64,000 nucleotides of DNA from Myxococcales bacterium. GTDB lineage: Bacteria; Myxococcota_A; Polyangia; Nannocystales; Nannocystaceae. The notes beneath the pieces were generated by a model. That model did not search any database. It was not told the DNA's origin and worked only from the letters and a program-made list of their open reading frames with translations. Made by a program: the position numbers and the translations under genes. The stretch is from the NCBI GenBank assembly GCA_020633315.1, contig JACKDV010000006.1:186001-250000 (forward strand). The letters are read 5' to 3'. The number at the start of each line of letters is the position of its first letter. Within the stretch, counting starts at the first letter, position 1. Positions 60,248 through 64,000 of this stretch are shown here, piece after piece.

Positions 60248-61114
60248 ATGCAACGCTCCCCAAGAGTCCTCGGACTGGTGCTGCTCCTGTCGACTGGCCT
60301 CGGATGCGCCGAGTCGACCGAGGCCGACGACTTCGTCGTTCCGTTCACGGCCCGCGTCGGTGATGCGACGGTGGAGTGCGGTCGGACCCAGGAGGGCGTG
60401 GGGATCTCGAGCAGTCGCTTCGATCTGCTCGAGCTGACGACCTACGTCCACGCCGTGGAGCTGCTGAGCTCGGACGGCGGGCGGCTCCCCGTCGAGCTCG
60501 TCGACGACGGGCGCTGGCAAGGGCAGGGCGTGGCTCTGCTGGACTTCGCCGATGGTACGGGTGCATGCACCGGATCCGCGGAGATCAACCGCGAGCTGAG
60601 GGTGAGCGCGTCCGGGCTCGACGAGGCCGTCGGCCTGGCGTTTCGGGTAGGAGTGCCCCCCGAGCTCAATCACCTCGATGCCGGGACGGCCCGGCCACCG
60701 CTCGACGACCCCTCGGCGTGGTGGGGGTGGAAGGTCGGCTACGTCTTCTTCCAGCTCACCATCACCACGGCTGGGCACGACTACTACTACGCCCACGTGG
60801 GCTCCACGCAGTGCGATGGATCGGTGGCCGAGGGCTTCTCGTGCGCCGAGGACCACCTGATCGACGTCGAGCTCGCGGGCTTCGAGGTCGGCCGCGACGG
60901 GGTCACGGTGGACCTGGGGGCGCTGCTGTCCGGCGTCGACATCGATGCTCCGGTCGACGCGGACGCCGGTGACACCACGCCCGGCTGCATGTCCGCGGTC
61001 GACGACTCCGAATGCGTTCCGATCTTCGCGGCCCTGGGCCGAGACCTCGCCGGAGGCCCCAGCTCGGAGCAGATCGTGTTCGTCCGCGATCCCGGCGCGG
61101 CGCTCGAGCCATGA
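60248..61114 (+). CDS. MbnP-type copper-binding lipoprotein, four-Cys motif family
   Basis: The 288-residue protein has a lipobox GLGC (Cys20) and six further Cys (44, 107, 189, 199, 247, 256). DLLELTTYVHAVELL, VGLAFRVGVPPELNHLD and SAWWGWKVGYVFFQL (Trp158, 159, 161) match the MbnP family, whose Trp in the WxWxxGY segment or nearby is converted to kynurenine by MbnH to make a copper site. The C-terminal CMSAxxxxECVPIFAALG is also typical. Gene order MbnH-MbnP with 5-base spacing. It probably binds copper at the cell surface. Confidence 0.85.
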   Translation: MQRSPRVLGLVLLLSTGLGCAESTEADDFVVPFTARVGDATVECGRTQEGVGISSSRFDLLELTTYVHAVELLSSDGGRLPVELVDDGRWQGQGVALLDFADGTGACTGSAEINRELRVSASGLDEAVGLAFRVGVPPELNHLDAGTARPPLDDPSAWWGWKVGYVFFQLTITTAGHDYYYAHVGSTQCDGSVAEGFSCAEDHLIDVELAGFEVGRDGVTVDLGALLSGVDIDAPVDADAGDTTPGCMSAVDDSECVPIFAALGRDLAGGPSSEQIVFVRDPGAALEP

Positions 61115-61149
61115 GCCGATCGAGGCCCGAGGGCGACCTCGATGTCTCC

Positions 61150-61330
61150 GCAAGCGCGAGTGGGTCCCCGTCTGGTTGACGCGGATCTTCCTCCTCCGTC
61201 TGCGTGCCGTTGCCGTAGGCGATCCGCTGGAGCTGGCCCTTGGCGTCATACTCGAGGATGGCACACCGACCTTCCGATGAGCTCGAGACCCCCGGCCCGG
61301 CACAGCAGTTCGATGGGATCGTCGTCACGG
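61150..61330 (-). pseudogene. Relic of a YD-repeat (RHS-like) or similar protein
   Basis: On the minus strand the frame gives CAILEYDAKGQLQRIAYGNG with the YD-repeat pattern YDxxGxLxxIxYxNG, preceded by IPSNCCAGPG and followed by TQTEEEDPRQPDG. There is no start or stop bounding a gene, and both sides run into antisense of genes on the other strand. It is a remnant in the 289-base gap 61115-61403. A small lipoprotein relic is an alternative. Confidence 0.45.
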
Positions 61331-61403
61331 TACCTGGCCGCGATCGCAGCAGCAAGCCAGCGTGGTGCCCCCGAGGCCCGCAACATCCCGTACCATCCTC
61401 TCG

Positions 61404-62423
61404 ATGTCCTGGTTCGAGCAGCTGTTCGGCTTCCCCGAGACCTCCTACGAGGATACCCGCCGACGCTTCGCGGTGGAGGGCACCACCCTGCGCTCGCTGG
61501 CCAACGATCGGGTCTTCGGCATCGGCACGTTCGAGACTCCGTCGCTCGCCTCGCTGCGCGAGCGCGCCGCGGCCCTCCCCGCCGGCCGCCTCTCGCTCAC
61601 CCACGAGGTGGTGGGCGACGTGCTCGAGCTGCACGCACGGCCCGACAACCGCGGCGCGCTGTTCCAGGTGGCGTCGCAGCTCAACTGCCTGGAGTTCGCC
61701 GGTCCTCGCGAGGTGCCCGAGAACGGGATCACGGCGTACGCCAGCGATCCCACCCAGGGCCCGGCCTGCGCGCTGGCGGCCGCGGCCGCGACGGTGTACC
61801 GCAACTACTTCGCACCGGTGGGCGACGGCCACGGGCAGACCCGCGAGCGCCAGCTCGACAACCTCGACGGCCTGGCCGCGCGCCTCGGCGGCCCCGTGCC
61901 CTACTTCGACGTGGTCAACGGCTACACCTGGTCCGACGAGGATCGCCTCACGCGGCTCCGCGACGTGCTGGCCCGGCACGAGCGCGAGGACCTGCTGGGC
62001 GAGGTGAGGATCGGCCTGCAGACCGACGTGGAGGTCACCTTCGCGCGGCGCTTCGAGGAGCCCCACCGGCGCACCACGGTGTCGCAAGCGTTCTGCTCGG
62101 CGCTGTCGTGCGGCTACACCCGAGTGGGGCTCGACCACTGGGAGCCGCTGGCCACCCTGGTGCTCGATGCCGCCTACGAGGCCACGCTGCTCGCGGCGGC
62201 GCAGGGGGCCGCGGATCGATCCCCCGACGCCGAGCCACCCCGGGTGTGGCTGACCTTCCTGGGCGGCGGGGCGTTCGGCAACCGCAAGGCATGGATCGCC
62301 GCCGCCATCGGCCGCGCGCTGGCTCGCCTCGAGGGCACGGCGCTCGACGTCCGCGTGGCGCACCACCGACGGCACGATGCCGAGATGGCCGACGCGATCG
62401 AGCGGGCTCGCGCGCGTCGATGA
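61404..62423 (+). CDS. Conserved protein of unknown function with GGGAFGN motif
   Basis: The 339-residue protein has the look of a conserved enzyme: MSWFEQLFGF at the start, GALFQVASQLNCLEFAGP near residue 90, QGPACALAAAAATVYRNYF, VVNGYTW, QAFCSALSCGYT and VWLTFLGGGAFGNRKAWIAAAI. The last motif resembles the phosphate/ribose loop of macro-type folds, so an ADP-ribose- or nucleotide-linked role is possible, but this is a guess. No signal peptide. The stop is followed in the same frame, without a gap, by an amidase remnant. Confidence 0.7.
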   Translation: MSWFEQLFGFPETSYEDTRRRFAVEGTTLRSLANDRVFGIGTFETPSLASLRERAAALPAGRLSLTHEVVGDVLELHARPDNRGALFQVASQLNCLEFAGPREVPENGITAYASDPTQGPACALAAAAATVYRNYFAPVGDGHGQTRERQLDNLDGLAARLGGPVPYFDVVNGYTWSDEDRLTRLRDVLARHEREDLLGEVRIGLQTDVEVTFARRFEEPHRRTTVSQAFCSALSCGYTRVGLDHWEPLATLVLDAAYEATLLAAAQGAADRSPDAEPPRVWLTFLGGGAFGNRKAWIAAAIGRALARLEGTALDVRVAHHRRHDAEMADAIERARARR

Positions 62424-63043
62424 TCGAAGCACCGCCGCGCCCCCTTCGCCCTGGGCAGCAAGACCCTGGGCTCGATCGTCTCCCCCTCGATGCGCTGCGG
62501 CACCACCGGTCTGCGCCCCACCTTCGGTCGCGTGGCCCGGACCGGCGCGATGACGCTGTGCTGGTCGCTGGACAAGATCGGCCCCGTCACCCGCACCGTG
62601 GAGGACGCGGCGCTGGTGCTCGCGGCGATCGACGGCGCCAACCCGGGCGATCCCTCCTCGCTCGACGTGCCGCTGTCGCTCGAACTGCGGCGCCCGCTCG
62701 AGGGCCTGCGCGTGGGCATCATGCCGGGATGGTTCGCCGACGAGGGGCTGAGCGCCCCCGAGCGCGCGCTGCCGCAGCTGCTGCGCTCGCTGCCGGTGGA
62801 GGTGGTGGAGCTGCGCTCGCTGCCCGGGCTGCCCTATGCCTCGCTGTACACGGTGCTCAACGCCGAGGCCGCGGCCGCCTTCGAGGCCTTCATGCTCGAG
62901 GGCCTCGACGACGCGCTGCGCTGGCAGGACGACGACGCCTGGCCCAACGCCCTGCGCCGCGCCCGGCTGCTGAGCGCGGTCGACCTGGTGCAGGCGCAGC
63001 GGATCCGTCGCGAGCTGATGCAGGCGGCGTGGTCTCGCGGCGG
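62424..63043 (+). pseudogene. Amidase-signature enzyme remnant, truncated at both ends
   Basis: The open frame directly after the previous stop has no start codon. It begins at APFALGSKTLGSIVSP, the distal part of the amidase signature, with Asp of GSDTxGS replaced by Lys. It continues RCGTTGLRPTFGRVARTGAM, DKIGPVTRTVEDAALVLAAI and GANPGDPSS, all amidase hallmarks. The upstream half with the catalytic Lys and first Ser is missing. At the 3' end the frame enters the antisense of the RidA gene at about 63040, before the amidase C-terminus. Confidence 0.75.
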
Positions 63044-63044
63044 C

Positions 63045-63437
63045 CTACGGTCGATCCACCACCGCGTCCGCCTCGATCTCGATGAGGCACTCGTCGCGGA
63101 TCAGCCGGCGCACCTCCACCATCGTGCTCGCGGGTCGGTGCGGGCCGAAGGCCTCGGCGTGAGCGCGGCCGTACTCCGCCCAGCGCGAGATGTCGGTGAC
63201 GAACATGCGGGTGCGCACCACCTGGGGCAGGCCGGCGCCGAGCTCGAGCAGCGCGCTCTCGATGATCTCCAGGCAGCGCTTGGCCTGGGCGTAGCCGTCA
63301 CCCGGCGCGTGGCTCGAGCCGTCCGGCTCGAGCGCGATGGTGCCCGTGACGTACACGTGATCACCCGCGCGGACGGCCCGGCAGTAGCCGACCTGGTCCT
63401 CCCACGGGGCTCCGCTGCTGACGCGACGACGATCCAT
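63045..63437 (-). CDS. RidA/YjgF-family protein
   Basis: The 130-residue protein is a full-length RidA-type trimeric protein: YCRAVRAGDHVYVTGTIALEPDG, QAKRCLEIIESALLELGAGLPQVVRTRMFVTDI and PASTMVEVRRLIRDECLIEIEADAV. The Arg of RTRMFVTD, near the site that binds the carboxylate of enamine/imine substrates, is present; the later Arg is represented in VEVRRL. Members deaminate reactive imines or are divergent hydrolases. It overlies the truncated end of the amidase remnant on the other strand. Confidence 0.85.
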   Translation of the reverse strand: MDRRRVSSGAPWEDQVGYCRAVRAGDHVYVTGTIALEPDGSSHAPGDGYAQAKRCLEIIESALLELGAGLPQVVRTRMFVTDISRWAEYGRAHAEAFGPHRPASTMVEVRRLIRDECLIEIEADAVVDRP

Positions 63438-63535
63438 GCCGCATGGATGCCAGTCCCCGCCGGGCCCCGCAAGGGACGCCCGCCCGATCCGGCCCGGGGC
63501 TTGTCGCCAGACCCCGAACGGGTACCATCCCCGCG

Positions 63536-64000
<465 letters not shown>

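Overview
This is very high G+C DNA with short intergenic gaps. Its gene content points to a myxobacterium (Myxococcota). The evidence is three full-length Ser/Thr protein kinases with C-terminal TPR arrays plus broken relatives, many small lipoproteins with acidic/Gly/Ser/Thr-rich linkers, a MYXO-CTERM protein with Myxococcus-type Cys-rich repeats, FG-GAP/CRTAC1 and HTTM proteins, and a DUF2330 relic. The low-complexity lipoprotein linkers resemble those of the Nannocystis/Enhygromyxa/Plesiocystis group; that placement is inference. No rRNA, tRNA, CRISPR array or intact transposase was seen.

Region by region. 1-7.2 kb: tail of an ABC-F-type ATPase, two overlapping lipoprotein genes (one with two haem c motifs), a TPR relic, the MYXO-CTERM protein, a methyltransferase, an ankyrin-like protein and a decayed kinase fragment. 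7.2-10.3 kb (minus strand): an outer-membrane-type protein, then a three-gene run made of a VOC domain fused to a histone-H1-like Lys/Ala tail and two ketosynthase-like proteins; in the longer one the Cys and a His of the active site are replaced. 10.5-15.3 kb: CRTAC1 lipoprotein, a probable ABC exporter pair, a small membrane protein, an inverted repeat and an SseB-like protein. 15.4-18.1 kb: gyrA. 18.2-23.7 kb: a small unknown protein, an overlapping OLD/AAA-type ATPase plus TOPRIM/DUF4276-like partner in visibly less G+C-rich DNA (possible defence pair), an S9 peptidase and a zincless Fpg glycosylase.

24.1-30.8 kb: kinase 1, a gamma-glutamyltransferase-like protein, phosphofructokinase and a SecD-P1-like lipoprotein. 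31-40.9 kb: SGNH hydrolase, a giant HTTM membrane protein, a PAS-PAS hybrid histidine kinase, an Old Yellow Enzyme relative, an ArsR/SRPBCC pair behind a palindromic operator, and two envelope proteins. 41-53.5 kb: acetyl-CoA synthetase, lipoproteins, kinases 2 and 3.

53.6-59 kb: murF on the minus strand is separated from mraY-murD on the plus strand by an HNH endonuclease gene and a dense block of repeats: five 40-bp tandem units, a 442-bp near-perfect palindrome built from two inverted MITE-like units, and three 24-bp units. 59.1-61.1 kb: an MbnH/MbnP-type pair (di-haem enzyme plus its copper-protein substrate). 61.1-64 kb: relics of a YD-repeat protein and an amidase, a conserved unknown protein, a RidA protein and the start of a TerB-like gene. 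The clearest working units are MraY/MurD/MurF (peptidoglycan precursors), ArsR/SRPBCC, the ABC pair, MbnH/MbnP and the ATPase/TOPRIM pair.
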